A stretch of DNA of 16,056 nucleotides, taken from Phoronis ovalis. Lineage: Eukaryota; Phoronida; Phoronidae. Position numbers and translations under genes: made by a program. The DNA is taken from assembly GCA_028565635.1 (NCBI GenBank), contig JAOXYB010025081.1, positions 1-16,056 on the forward strand. The letters are read 5' to 3'. Under the pieces are notes generated by a model. It ran no database searches and was not told where the DNA came from. It saw nothing but the letters and a program-made list of their open reading frames with translations. Below are positions 1 to 15,690 of the stretch, piece after piece (the first letter of the stretch is position 1; every line of letters begins with the position of its first letter).

Positions 1-64
1 GAACCTTCGGACCAATGAACCTTCGGACTAATGAACCTTCGGACTAATGGGTCTTCGGACTAGC
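1..64. repeat. 16-bp minisatellite, four units, running off the left edge
   Basis: Four head-to-tail 16-bp units are seen. Units 2 and 3 read gaaccttcggactaat; unit 1 differs by one base (accaat), and unit 4 is degenerate (gggtcttcggactagc). The array touches position 1, so its full length is unknown. It directly abuts the 5' end of the dispersed repeat at 53-605, whose other copy (4605-5118) lacks the array. It may therefore be a variable internal or terminal part of that element. Confidence 0.9.
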
Positions 65-605
65 GACATGGACCCATTTGATTATACTTCTCTTTATACT
101 TTCATAATCAAAATTAAGAGAGACGTGTATAAAAAATACATTTTTGCATAGGTTATGCTTTAAAGTTGATGAATCTGAAAGACAAAATGTTGCCACAATC
201 TGATAAGTGGCCTTTTTAGGAAAAAATTGTTTTTCGAATCAAATGCTCAAAAAAATTGGACAAAAACTTCCACACCTACAAAGTTGAAACTTGGCTTAAA
301 TTATGTCTACAAAACTGTGTCTCAGATTTTTAAAATGATGCTTTGTTTCAAAGTTTAATGATCACATGTTGCGATTTTTAAATTTCAGAAAAAAAGATTA
401 AGTATGTTGTATGTGTATGTGCTCTATTGTGCAAAGTTTCAAATTGTTGGTGAAGGAATTATGTACCTAATTATTTTTGAAATTTAAGTGTTTAAAAATG
501 TGTTCACATTTTTTCTCCAATAATGGTTCAGCAGTTCATTAATTCAAACTACGCATAACCTCGGGATTTTAAAATTTGGAGTAGATACTTATTAACTTTT
601 TTTAA
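53..605 (+). repeat. Dispersed repeat, copy A
   Basis: This block is homologous to the reverse complement of 4605-5118. Matching landmarks, in the same order, are: tacatttttgca (138-149) against 5003-5014; ctacaaaactgtgtctca (307-324) against 4828-4845 with one mismatch; and aattcaaact (541-550) against 4671-4680. The stretch aggttatgctttaaagttga matches with two differences. Overall similarity is moderate with indels, so the copies are old. No open frame of note lies inside, which fits a non-autonomous transposable element or an eroded fragment. The family was not identified. Confidence 0.75.
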
Positions 606-2417
606 AGTACAATTTTATATATCTATTTCTTCTTTCTACCTAAGAAAACATAGGTTGAAATATATATTCACCTCAATATATCTCGCGACCTTAAAACCAT
701 TGATAAATAATTTAACACAAAACCATTTCACTATTAAAGGCAAAAAATGGAAAGCAAACCCCACATCCCAGATATAAAGGGCATAAATTTGTCCAATAAC
801 CGTATTCTGTATGATCCATATATGCATGCGACTGCACCCAGTGTCAAACATTTTCCCATGCCTAGTTTCTGTGCTGTTATTGTTTTGTTAGGCAGCAAAA
901 ACATGCAAGTGAATAGGCAGTTTTGCCAGATTTTATACCAATTTCACTATAAGAATAGCTCTGAGGACGATTAGCCAATCTAACCACAGTCTATACAATG
1001 AACAGGAATGTAGATTAATAAATGCATTGTAGTCTCCGTTTTCTTTACCTCTGAATAAAAGGGAGAAAGTTATGTCTTAATCCAAGTATCCTTGCAGTAG
1101 ATAAATAATAGAAGTATCATTCTAAATATTGATGTATTTACACTGGGCTTATCACATTAAACTGTGGCTTGTGACATTTCTCATTGCTTTCGGGGGGGGG
1201 GGGGTGTTTAATTTGGCCCTGCTTGCAACATTAGGTAGCAAGTGAAATGTCAACTTTCTGTCATTTTAATCGGTATGTACCATACGTATTTTAATTTTGT
1301 TGACCGATTTTCAAACTCCCTTATATTCTAAGAATGCTTTATTTTGGTTATCAAGTGATGCCTGTTCTCTGTTGTTATACATCTTCTTATTGTAGCTAAC
1401 TGCTTTAAGTAGACAGGTTTGGTTTGTTTTGGCTTTTTCTATAAACACAGTTTTGGGATCTTGTGTATGACTCCCACCTGCTGAAAAAATCAGATCAGAT
1501 CTGTGGGGCATGCACCAGCCACCTGTTTAAATGACCATTTCAACTCTTGGCAAGCACCTGTTAAAATGACCAGTTCAACTCTTGCACTTGTTAAACTGAC
1601 TGGGACTGACTAATTCAATTTTTTTCCCAGTTTTCTTTTTGGTTTGCATGAAAATGACAGACCAATGCATTTTACTAAGCCCAGCCATTGAATGCCTCGA
1701 TACCCCTGTATGTAGACCAGTTCTTTACCTGTGGGTTTTATTGTACACCTTAAAATTACTTGGATATGGTTCACTTAGTTTATGATTAACTAAGCACCCT
1801 TCTACACAGACCATTTCAGAGCGAGGTGGGGTGTTCCTTCTTTTTGATATGCTTGTCCAAGACTATGATAAACAGGATTACACAGGTCTCCTATTTTTCA
1901 AAAAAATAAGGTATCTGACATTCATACCTAGAATCAGCTACAGGGAACTGATACATCTAATTATAATGCTTTGGGATTCCTGATATTTATTGCATTACTT
2001 TTTTAACATTTTCATAACTCTTTCTCTCTCTCTGAAGGTTTATTCTGTAATACAAGTTTTAGAATTAAAGAAACTTGGGTCAAAATTGGTAACAAATGTG
2101 TGTGATTCATTCAATCACCTTTAGGTGAATCATGTGTATGGTTGTCAGCTACAGATGACATTAGTTGATTAGTCACTTATTGCATTTATTTGTGGTATAA
2201 TGTTGGCACATGCAGAACCCAGACCTGTCAAGTCTGGGACATTTCAAGCATTATTAAAATCTTGTGGATACAAGTAATGCCCATCTTATTTGCAAATAAC
2301 CTTGTGGTACATCCTATTTTTTATTTGAAAGTTAGCAAAAAAAATGTACCAGATTGCAGAAAAAGACAAAAATAATCAAAATTTTCTCAGAGAAGAGGGG
2401 ATGACCTTCCTGCATGC
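606..2417. other. AT-rich non-coding stretch
   Basis: No convincing exon was found on either strand. Open frames at 636-851 (minus), 747-974 (plus), 1311-1511 (minus) and 2190-2375 (plus) have no recognisable domain and low-complexity or random-looking composition. Visible details are a 13-G homopolymer (1192-1204), the short direct repeats at 1520-1600, and a small hairpin at 2103-2132 with core cacct-tt-aggtg. The stretch is probably 5' flank or first intron of the RBPJ gene. Confidence 0.6.
1520..1600. repeat. Short direct repeat, about 2.5 units of ~30-35 bp
   Basis: Copies begin at about 1520 (cacctgtttaaatgaccatt), 1555 (cacctgttaaaatgaccagt) and 1584 (gcacttgttaaactgac). The first two also share ttcaactcttg. 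The third is shorter and degenerate. This is a local duplication with no coding frame. Confidence 0.75.
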
Positions 2418-2663
2418 TTACACCACGCCCACTGTGCAGCCACATTTCCAAGTAAACGTCCACTCATTCTGATGTCTGGGAGTTAGCATCTCTGATAGAA
2501 ACATATGCACAGTATAGAACTTCTGGTTTGCAAGTCCAGATATGAGGCTAACAATCTCGCTCACCATTCTTGTTGCATGAAGCAATCCTACTTTATAGTC
2601 GTATGGATCACGAGTTGAAGTAGTGGCTAATGCTGCATAAAGAATAAAGACTGGTCCCCAGCA
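2418..2663 (-). other. Unassigned 81-codon open frame, possible gene fragment
   Basis: On the minus strand an uninterrupted frame runs from just after a TAA (2664-2666) to a TAA at 2418-2420. It translates to 81 residues starting CWGPVFILYAALATTSTRDP and ending EWTFTWKCGCTVGVV; the first Met is residue 33. Composition looks protein-like, with mixed residues and little Lys/Asn/Phe runs, in a patch less AT-rich than its surroundings. A hydrophobic stretch (VFILYAALA) opens it. An AG preceded by a pyrimidine-rich run (ctttattctttatgcag) lies inside the frame and could be an acceptor. I do not recognise the product. It may be a terminal exon, a retrocopied or transposon gene fragment, or chance. 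Confidence 0.3.
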
Positions 2664-4604
2664 TTAGCATTAAGTTATTGTAAAATAGAATATATAGACT
2701 TCACAAACTTTTGAGATTTCTTTCTTAATTTAGCCACTTATAAATTACACTAATTTGGTATTATTACAGAAGATTTGCAGGAGACATTTTTCGAAGATTT
2801 TGTTTGGAAGGAAAAGGCCACTCAGTGTTTGCTCATAACTTTCAACATTACACTCCACCTCTAAACCAGGGGGTAATGGGGGGGTACTGGGCCTGAAGCA
2901 TGAAAAATAAACACCTCTAAACATTCCTCAAACACTGTAGTGTACATCCTTTATTGCTGTCGAAATTAAAGCAATTATCTCGAGCTGATGGTCGCTTTCG
3001 ATTTGATAGTTTTACAAAAAAAAAAAAAAAAAATGTTGTTTTAAACACCAATCCAAAAATGTTCTCACTGGTGTTCAATGAACCGACAGTGAAGTGAAAC
3101 ATTTCAAGTAATTAATACCTTTTTGGATTTGCAAAGAGGGTAAATATAATTTGATTTAAAAAATAAATAAAAGATTGTGTTTATCATTATCATCAAATGC
3201 ATTTTGGAAATAAACTGACAAAAAAGCTCTACAAAATATAAAATGTAGAGAAAATTGTTAGCTTGATAATTACATGAGACTTATTATGTTAACACAGACT
3301 GACTACTTGATATTAATTAGTTTCAGTTATGCAACACATTGTTATATCATTTGTGTATTTATGTACAGTACTGAACCAATTGAAATTATTTTACCAATGA
3401 TTAACTGAGGGTTTTTGTGCAAAGGTGTTAATACATGTCAGCATATCACGATTGCCAGGCATTGATTGTAATAAGTTGAATTATGAATTTTATGGCGGCA
3501 TTTCTGTCACTCGCTTTAAGCCAGAAGTCTTAATGAAACCTTTTCTTTATTCTCAACCGGTGCATATATCCTTTGTCATCCTTATGCCAGAAACAATGCA
3601 GTATAATGCCTTATGCAATCATGGTGTATTGGAAAATATAAGACTGCTTTCTGGCTATGCAAACAGAATGTCATAAAGAAAAATTGATTGTCTTGGTGTT
3701 TAAGTCCTTTTTAGGGTAATTAATAAGTAACAGCATGTAATTTAAGTTATACATTATTTAGGGCTCAGTGTTCTAATTAGGGACCTAGTTTATGAATTGT
3801 GATTATGTATTTGATAGCGTGGGAAAATCAGTTAGCGCACAGGTGTCTTAGACTAGCAGTAAAACAAACAGTTTACTTCATAATATGGTCGACTTGGAAG
3901 ATTGTAAATTATGTTCTGAACCATATGTAAGCTGTAACCAACATTTTTGAGAATATTCAGAGAGACTTAGCACTGTTTTTATATATACGTTTGAGAGATA
4001 ATTTGTCAGAAGTATGGCATACCATCCACAGTTTTCCTATGAGGATTACTACATTCCAGGGGGGATGCTTCAAGCAGGTATCTAATTTAAAACTTACACA
4101 TTTCTGACTAGTTATTGTATCATATGCTGAACAAACAGTTTCCATATGGAATGTTTTGAGTAAAAATTTTGAGATTTATGTTGTCCATCCATGTGCCTGT
4201 TTGTTGAGAACTCTACCAGTATTTCTGAAGTGTTTCCTAATTCATTTATATAATTTTGGTTTTGTAGTAATTAGAAAATATTTTATACTTTATATTTTCT
4301 CGATTAATTTCATTTGTATTTTTTTTAATTCTGTAATTTAATTTTTAGCTTTTAAAATTAAAATTATTTCCGAGTTTAAGCAAGCTAAATTTAAATTCAA
4401 GTACTGAAGGGCATGTTTATTTTTGGAAGTGAATTTTTACCAATGCTTTCCACACCAGGTTGTTTTGTTATTTAGTAGTGGAATATAGTACCTATTGTTT
4501 TCTGTTCATATGATTTCTTGTTATACTTTTTTGTTAGGTTAACTTCAAGTCTTTAGATACAAGGAGGTGGAGGTGTATATACATTTAGTAATTAAAATGA
4601 AGAG
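2664..4604. other. AT-rich non-coding stretch
   Basis: No supported gene is seen, apart from the weak candidate RBPJ start exon listed separately at 4060-4077. At 2772-2896 a 41-codon plus-strand frame follows an acceptor-like ttacag, but minus-strand frames are open over the same bases, so it is not evidence of coding. An A18 tract lies at 3016-3033 and G-runs at 2870-2885. Open frames at 2917-3102, 3425-3676, 3957-4145 and 4156-4341 show no recognisable protein. Confidence 0.55.
4060..4077 (+). CDS. Candidate first coding exon of RBPJ (weak)
   Basis: A start exon must end with one base of a split codon, because the recognised exon at 5511 begins with the last two bases (ag) of one. Here ATG CTT CAA GCA G, starting at 4065, is followed by a donor gtatct at 4078. 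Joined to 5511 it gives M-L-Q-A-E-S-V-P-H with no frame break. The base at -3 is G. An acceptor-like ttccag ends at 4059, so this could be a small internal exon with further 5' UTR upstream. RBPJ genes in vertebrates are known to use several very short alternative start exons, which makes a short leader plausible. The donor is mediocre and such phase-compatible ATGs occur by chance, so the true start may lie left of the window. Confidence 0.2.
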
Positions 4605-5118
4605 ATAGTTAAAAAAATATGCATTCTTAAATAGTTAATACTCCAAACTTTGCAAATAATGAGGTTAAATAGTTTGAATTCGGTCATATGATCTAATAAG
4701 GTCATTTTTCGGAAAAATTGAGTTTTTTAATTTTAATTTTTAAAAAACTATAAACTAAATCTACAAACTGGAAACTTTGCATGAATGAGTTATACACATA
4801 TTTTAACTTTTAAATGAAGCAAACATTTGAGACACAGGTTTGTAGATCTAGATATAAAGATAATTTTCGCCAAATAGGTGCAATGGTTTTTTAAAAATGA
4901 AAAAAAACAGAACAATTTTTACACAAAATGAATGCTTATCAGATCATGAGAATTATTTTCAAATTTTTTCCTGTGGATTCATCAACATTAAAGTATAACC
5001 TTTGCAAAAATGTATACTTTTACTTGCTATCTCTTAATTTTGGTTATGAAAATAAATAAAGAAAGTTATTGCAAAGGCTATAGTCAAACAACGGTGCTAT
5101 TTTGTATCCCGAGTCCTT
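4605..5118 (-). repeat. Dispersed repeat, copy B (inverted relative to copy A)
   Basis: The reverse complement of this block aligns end to end with 53-605. It runs from the ggactcggg-like start (5118 side) to the tttggagta...ttaact end (4605-4650 side). It lacks the 16-bp minisatellite seen at copy A. It ends about 390 bp before the first recognised RBPJ exon, so it lies in the 5' region or first intron of that gene. No coding capacity is visible. Confidence 0.75.
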
Positions 5119-5510
5119 AATTTTGTAGTTGATCTCTTACAACATTTTACAATGCATATTCCATACAATTATAATTTTACATACAGTGTTTTATAAAAGT
5201 AAACAGGTTTTTATATACTAAAGCTTATTTCTGTATTAGAAGTGTCTGCTGTGGCTGGTGTGATTTTAAGTGTTTGAATCGTATGGATTTTTTTTCAAAA
5301 ATTCAATGTTTTTTGACATTTCAATTGTAACAAATCATAAAAAGTGTGATTGAGAGCTCAATTATGCTATAGTATAAAAATAATCGGTAAAATAATATTC
5401 AGTCATACACATTGGTACAATGAAATTTCAAATTATATAGCTGATGTATGATTGCAACAGCTATTTGTTATAAAATATCATTTATCAAAATTACTGTTTT
5501 CTTTCCACAG
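5119..5510 (+). other. 3' end of the intron before the first recognised RBPJ exon
   Basis: AT-rich, with no open frame of note. It ends in a good acceptor: a pyrimidine-rich ttactgttttctttccacag finishing at 5510. Nothing else was recognised. Confidence 0.6.
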
Positions 5511-11402
<5,892 letters not shown>

Positions 11403-12725
11403 AGAAAAAAATATGTCAAAGGAATCTAGTGCAAGGAAATATTTAAAGCAAATATACGTTCTGGCTAGTCCAGTCAATATCAATTTCCACAATAAGTGCC
11501 TAGGGAATGTAGGACAGTGTTTGGAAATACTGTAATTGAAGAACAGTATTGGACATGATTTAAAAAAATCTGAGATTTTGTATAATATGATAGCTGTTGT
11601 TTTCAAAATTGGAATGAAGTGTGCCTTGGAGTTACTCATGAGGCTTAGAAAAGGACTTTGGTGATTAATATTAATCTTCCTAATCAATGAGATTTCAGGG
11701 GTGAAGAACAGAGGTCAAAGTAGTGTTGTCTGGTTATGATATTTATAACCTATTGCCACTGCTGGACTGTGTACTTAAAGGCATTTATCAATATTGTAAA
11801 GTTTCAAATCATATATCTATGTTCACTTATGTTCTTGCATAAGAAATAATACAGAAGATACTGTGTTTATCAGCAGCTAAAAATTAAAACACAAAATGCC
11901 TTCATGTATTATTTAATGTAATAAGATACAGGATATACTTAGAAATGTACTACTAAATCACTAGTATTGAAAATACAAGTACGACATAGGTGGGAATTCT
12001 ATAACTTCGATCAGAAACCTAACATTTATTTGGTACCTTTATTTTCATGTACAAAACCTGTTTATGTTATTATCATGTTCAAGGTATTTATGGCACGCAA
12101 TTTGCATATCTTTCACAAATTATTAAAATCCATAACGATATTATTCCAAATAATGTTTAATGTAATGTTATAAAATGCATTGTAAACGAGGCACAAAATG
12201 AGATTGGTCATGATGTCATGGGACTTCTATAGAGTGTATTGTACTACCATTAAGGGTCACAAGACATTGGGCATCCAATGAGAATTGTGTAAATCATAGC
12301 TTTATATATTGTCTGAACTGATAAGCCAGTGACAATATAAATTTCATAAAATTAAGTAAAACAATGTAATTTTGTATTCTAAGATATATTTTTGTAATAT
12401 GTTATACTGTTAGCTTTAAATTAATAGTTTTATAATAGAACATGTTAACCTGATTTTATCACACCAATAATGTAAAGTGCATTTTGTCATGTGATTTTGA
12501 AGAAAACTTGCAGTATTTAAACATGTTTTCTGTGAGCCTGCTGTAATTTGCTTTCAAAGTGTACTCTAGTAGAACTACCAATAATGTTGATAGGATTTTG
12601 GTAGATTAAGAATTGGAGTGCACAATTCCACATTGCTCTTTTATACAGTCAGTAAATTTTGCAACAATGCGGTACAGTTTCGACCATTTTTAGGAGACAT
12701 ATATCAGTATTTTAGTGGCAGTTTT

Positions 12726-12731
12726 AATAAA
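12726..12731 (+). terminator. Candidate proximal poly-A signal of RBPJ
   Basis: Canonical AATAAA, with a GT-rich stretch (ggtgatttgt) about 20 bases downstream. Would give a 3' UTR of about 1.35 kb. Confidence 0.45.
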
Positions 12732-13310
12732 TATTAATTTGTACTTAAAAGGTGATTTGTTATAAAGTTTCAAAACTGTTTTATGATATATGGTGTTTTA
12801 CTTACCTCAATCAAAACAACATATTTCTATGTACCATGTTGTATTCTGTTTTAAATGTTTTAAATAGCAAATAGACTTTGATTAAACTTTGTCCTGATAA
12901 TTGAGCAAAATGACTAAAATATCTGAAGTATGTCATTGTGAGGCAGTCGTTGTTCTACAGAAAATAGTGTTTTATGTTACTTACAAACTTGATCTTGATT
13001 ACAAAAATAGTATGTTTCACGCTTAACATGCTATTGTGTTAACATATGCCAAGTGTTGTACACTGCTATTCCATTATTTGTTAGACACTGGTGATGAAGT
13101 AACAACATGCATTCAATACTAAGCTATCCTCAAATAGGCTTACCCACCAGTGCTTGTGGTAGCTATTTCTTCTTTAGTATTATAAGAATTTTCTTAATAT
13201 GTTATCTCTGTCCTAAGGTTCTAATTTCAACAGTTAAATAAGTTTAAGAACGTGAAGCCTGTTAAGTATGCAGGTACCTTGTTAATATCATGTGTAGTTC
13301 ATGCATTGTT

Positions 13311-13316
13311 AATAAA
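13311..13316 (+). terminator. Candidate distal poly-A signal of RBPJ
   Basis: Canonical AATAAA, followed after about 22 bases by agttgtagtattttt, a typical T/GT-rich downstream element. A further AATAAA at 13727-13732 is possible but lacks a clear downstream element. Confidence 0.5.
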
Positions 13317-13345
13317 TATACTGGCAAAATTTATCAAAGTTGTAG

Positions 13346-14185
13346 TATTTTTACACATAAATATAGCAGATCTTATGCAAAACCAAATATGAATGGTCCA
13401 AGAATGAAAAAAATACAAATAATGATTTTTCTAACATTTTCCTAAGTAGCATTTCAATTGCGCCTCAAATGCCACTTCGTATGCCAAAGAGAAATTAAAT
13501 AACCTACCCCACCCAGTAGGATACTTGGGTTCGATATTATATAACATGCCCCATAGGTTATACATCCAACCTCAATTATCCCACCAAGTAGTTTAAGAAA
13601 TAACCAGGAAGCATCTGAATGGATATAACTTATGAATACGCGGTAATAACGTTTTATGCTTTTACTCGATTTACTTCAGATCGACTTAACAATTATACTT
13701 AAATATTAATTAAATTGTTTATAAAGAATAAAAGGCCTAGGGGCCCATGTTTTACAAATATAATTAAATAACATACATAATACCTACGACTCATTTTAGG
13801 ATGTTTGGTCCCTCTGATGTCGTACATTTGCTGTATTGAGTGAATGATTGTCCACTTTATGCTGAGGATTTTTACTATGACTATAATACTACAGTCTTAC
13901 TCCTACAGTGTGCATGATCTCAACTACTGGCTCTGTTAGTTTAGTAATCATTCAGAAGACATGGGTCAAGTAATGGAAAGTATACAATGGGTCACACACC
14001 CTTTCTTAGCTATTCTACAGCTTCGCAGGCATCTGGTCTAGCGGCTGAAAAATATACCTCTTCACCTGGTTTTTCTGTAACACACATGCATACCTAACTT
14101 CCCTGACTGGAACAATATTAAATATTTGAAAACTTCTGCTCTTTTACAAAAGAGTATAACCTGCATGAAAAGTTGACTTAAAAAT
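13346..14185. other. Intergenic stretch between two convergent genes
   Basis: No coding exon was recognised on either strand. It holds an imperfect inverted motif around 13501-13560 (aacctacccc ... cataggtta). The stretch separates the 3' ends of RBPJ and the minus-strand gene. Confidence 0.55.
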
Positions 14186-14189
14186 TACA

Positions 14190-14195
14190 TTTATT
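14190..14195 (-). terminator. Candidate poly-A signal of the minus-strand gene
   Basis: The plus strand reads tttatt, giving AATAAA on the minus strand about 195 bases past the stop codon. Another AATAAA (14385-14390) overlaps the TAATAA stop itself. Confidence 0.4.
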
Positions 14196-14388
14196 TAAAT
14201 ATTTCAAAAAAGGCACCGATTCAGCATTTAAATCCAATCAATAACACAATTCTTTTCAGTGAATCAACCAGCACCTGGTAGTAACTAGTACATTTTTGCC
14301 CACAACCATGCAAAATAAAATGTGTTGACATATGTCCTCTGGACTTCTTATATTGTATTGTGTTCTTTTGTCCATTCTAAAACGTTTA

Positions 14389-14574
14389 TTATGAAAGACC
14401 GGCAAGATTGTTACTACTGTCACTTTCACTAAAAGAATCGTACATGCTTGTACTTTCTTGTCCCGATCGATGTCTGTTTCTACGCATATGTTGAGCACGT
14501 CTCCTGAAAGCATTATTGAGTCGATTAGCAGCCCACAACCAGATAGTCTCCGGAATTATATTAAGTAACCACAG
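14389..14574 (-). CDS. Terminal coding exon of an unrecognised gene, convergent with RBPJ
   Basis: On the minus strand an acceptor atatttcag precedes 14574, and 61 codons follow to TAA (14389-14391), with a second in-frame TAA next to it. The peptide starts LWLLNIIPETIWLWAANRL, continues with a very basic NNAFRRRAQHMRRNRHRSG, and ends STSMYDSFSESDSSNN-LAGLS. The layout (hydrophobic/aromatic segment, Arg cluster, Ser/Asp-rich tail) suits the cytoplasmic end of a membrane protein; this is inference. The Ser/Asp tail resembles acidic kinase (CK2-type) sites. Joined to 15387-15532 the reading frame is kept. I do not recognise the family. Confidence 0.7.
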   Translation of the reverse strand: MWLLNIIPETIWLWAANRLNNAFRRRAQHMRRNRHRSGQESTSMYDSFSESDSSNNLAGLS

Positions 14575-15386
14575 CTGAAATATAATTGATATAAGAATGT
14601 ATAGACTCCATACGTATACAATAACATTTTGTTACAGTTTGCAGTCTTATCCACCACATGGAAATTGAGAGTAAATGGGAAATTTGTAAGTCAATTTGGC
14701 ATTCAATGCATTGAAAAATATTCAGATATTCATCAAAAAATTATATTAAACTTACTTTTTGGTAAAACTTCATTTAAAATGGAATGCCACATTAGTAATT
14801 TTGTAACGAAAATAAGTACCATGTGAGTGTATTTACAAAATATTCAGTGCTCAAGTGGAGGTCATAGTCACTCAAAGTGATTATAGGTAGGTGATGCCCG
14901 AGTACGGTTTTTCAATATGTCACTTCTTATCATAAGGTATATATTTCAACCTTGCTGGCTTTAATGATTCTCACGGGGTATGGTTTTAGCTCATTACAGC
15001 TCACAATGCGGATTTTTTTTTCCAGACATAAGTAGAAAAAATTCTTTAAAAAACTATTTTCAATCATTGGTTGTTTAAAAAGGATAATTTTAGCCATTGG
15101 GTGCATATCATTGGGCATGTTAAGCCACGAGGAGCTTATTAAGGGCACATGTATATCTTTAGCCATACGTTGCTTACAATTAACAGTGTATTGAAACCTT
15201 GAATTGGGCCTCACATCCTTACCAGAAGTGGCCAGTGACACACCACCAAATAAAAAACATGTTTGCTACACATAAAAATAACTTTCTTTCTAAAGCAGCA
15301 AACTAAATGAAATAAAATGAATACATAATTACTTATGAATACATAAATACTTACGAATACATAATTACTTAATAATTACTTAATAC
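14575..15386 (-). other. Intron of the minus-strand gene
   Basis: This 812-bp interval runs from a donor gtatta (minus strand, 15386 downward) to the acceptor at 14575-14576. A 103-residue open frame at 14930-15241 (minus) lies inside; it has no recognisable domain and does not fit the flanking splice phases, so it is probably repeat-derived or chance. It also contains the 18-bp tandem repeat at 15319-15375. Confidence 0.55.
15319..15375. repeat. 18-bp tandem repeat, three units plus a partial
   Basis: Units gaatacataattacttat, gaatacataaatacttac and gaatacataattacttaa are adjacent, followed by a shortened taattactta. They sit 12 bases from the donor of the minus-strand exon at 15387. Confidence 0.9.
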
Positions 15387-15532
15387 CTGAATTGTATGTG
15401 GAAAGTAACCAGTAGTTCTTGTGGAGTAACACAGTGTATTGACAGCATGTTTAGCATATACATCGGCCGATGGAATGATTGTACCGGATTTTGAATCACA
15501 AGTTTGCAAAAACCTCCATGTAATAAAAAATG
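15387..15532 (-). CDS. Internal coding exon of the same unrecognised minus-strand gene
   Basis: On the minus strand the frame reads FFITWRFLQTCDSKSGTIIP, SADVYAKHAVNTLCYSTR, TTGYFPHTIQ, then the donor gtatta. The last codon is complete, matching the phase-0 start of the exon at 14574. The 5' boundary is set at ...cttag, the only AG between an in-frame TAA upstream and the coding stretch apart from one inside it, so the exon begins with two bases of a split codon. The upstream in-frame bases also read hydrophobic (LFWCARILILA), so the boundary is uncertain. The opening segment may be part of a membrane helix; the rest has two cysteines and could be luminal or extracellular. The family is not recognised, and earlier exons are outside the window or unseen. 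Confidence 0.6.
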
Positions 15533-15570
15533 CTAAGATTAGTATACGGGCACACCAAAAAAGATAAGTA

Positions 15571-15690
15571 GTTTAACAGGTGAAAGCCCTTCAAAAACCG
15601 AGTTGGTGGAGCTGTTATTTTTTTTTTCTTTTTAAAAAAGTGTTTAACAGTGAAAACCCTTAAAAACCAAGTAGGTCAATTTTTTAAAAA
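15571..15690. repeat. Direct repeat, two ~45-bp copies 71 bp apart
   Basis: Copies start at 15571 (gtttaacaggtgaaagccct) and 15642 (gtttaacagtgaaaaccctt). Each continues with a similar (t)(c/a)aaaaacc(g/a)ag block and a T-rich tract. The unit is probably part of a dispersed repeat. Confidence 0.8.

Larger units (their letters stand above)
11403..13345 (+). other. RBPJ: RBPJ 3' UTR (extent inferred)
   Basis: About 1.9 kb of AT-rich, non-coding sequence follows the stop codon. Its end is inferred from AATAAA at 13311-13316 followed by a GT-rich stretch near 13339-13350; a shorter form could end after AATAAA at 12726-12731. It contains two AGCTTTA (12298-12304, 12412-12418) and one TGTGAT (12490-12495) motifs. 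Open frames here (11346-11687 minus, 11967-12173 plus) look fortuitous. Confidence 0.6.

Noticed and set aside
2401-2451. Plus-strand ATG (2401) reading MTFLHAYTTPTVQPHFQ to a gtaaac donor, as the RBPJ first exon
   Set aside because: It ends on a complete codon. Joining it to 5511 would read into a TGA within six codons, so the phase is wrong.
2627-2667. 9-bp perfect inverted repeat ctaatgctg / cagcattag
   Set aside because: Short, with a 23-base loop, and such repeats are expected by chance in a window of this size.
2772-2896. Plus-strand frame RFAGDIFRRFCLEGKG... after an acceptor-like ttacag
   Set aside because: Frames on the opposite strand are open over the same bases, so openness here is uninformative, and no family was recognised.
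1192-3033. Homopolymers G13 (1192-1204) and A18 (3016-3033) as markers of retroposition
   Set aside because: No gene-like body or target-site duplication is attached to either; simple slippage explains them.
14256-14513. 85-residue minus-strand open frame
   Set aside because: It is a shadow in another frame of the splice-supported terminal exon 14389-14574.
14930-15241. 103-residue minus-strand open frame
   Set aside because: No recognisable domain; it lies in the intron of a splice-supported gene and has repeat-like content. A protein search could reverse this.
15230-15290. A possible minus-strand exon reading RKLFLCVANMFFIWWCVTG between an AG and gtaagg
   Set aside because: Its phases do not fit either neighbour: the frame needs a leftover base the upstream exon does not supply, and leaves bases that would put the terminal exon out of frame.
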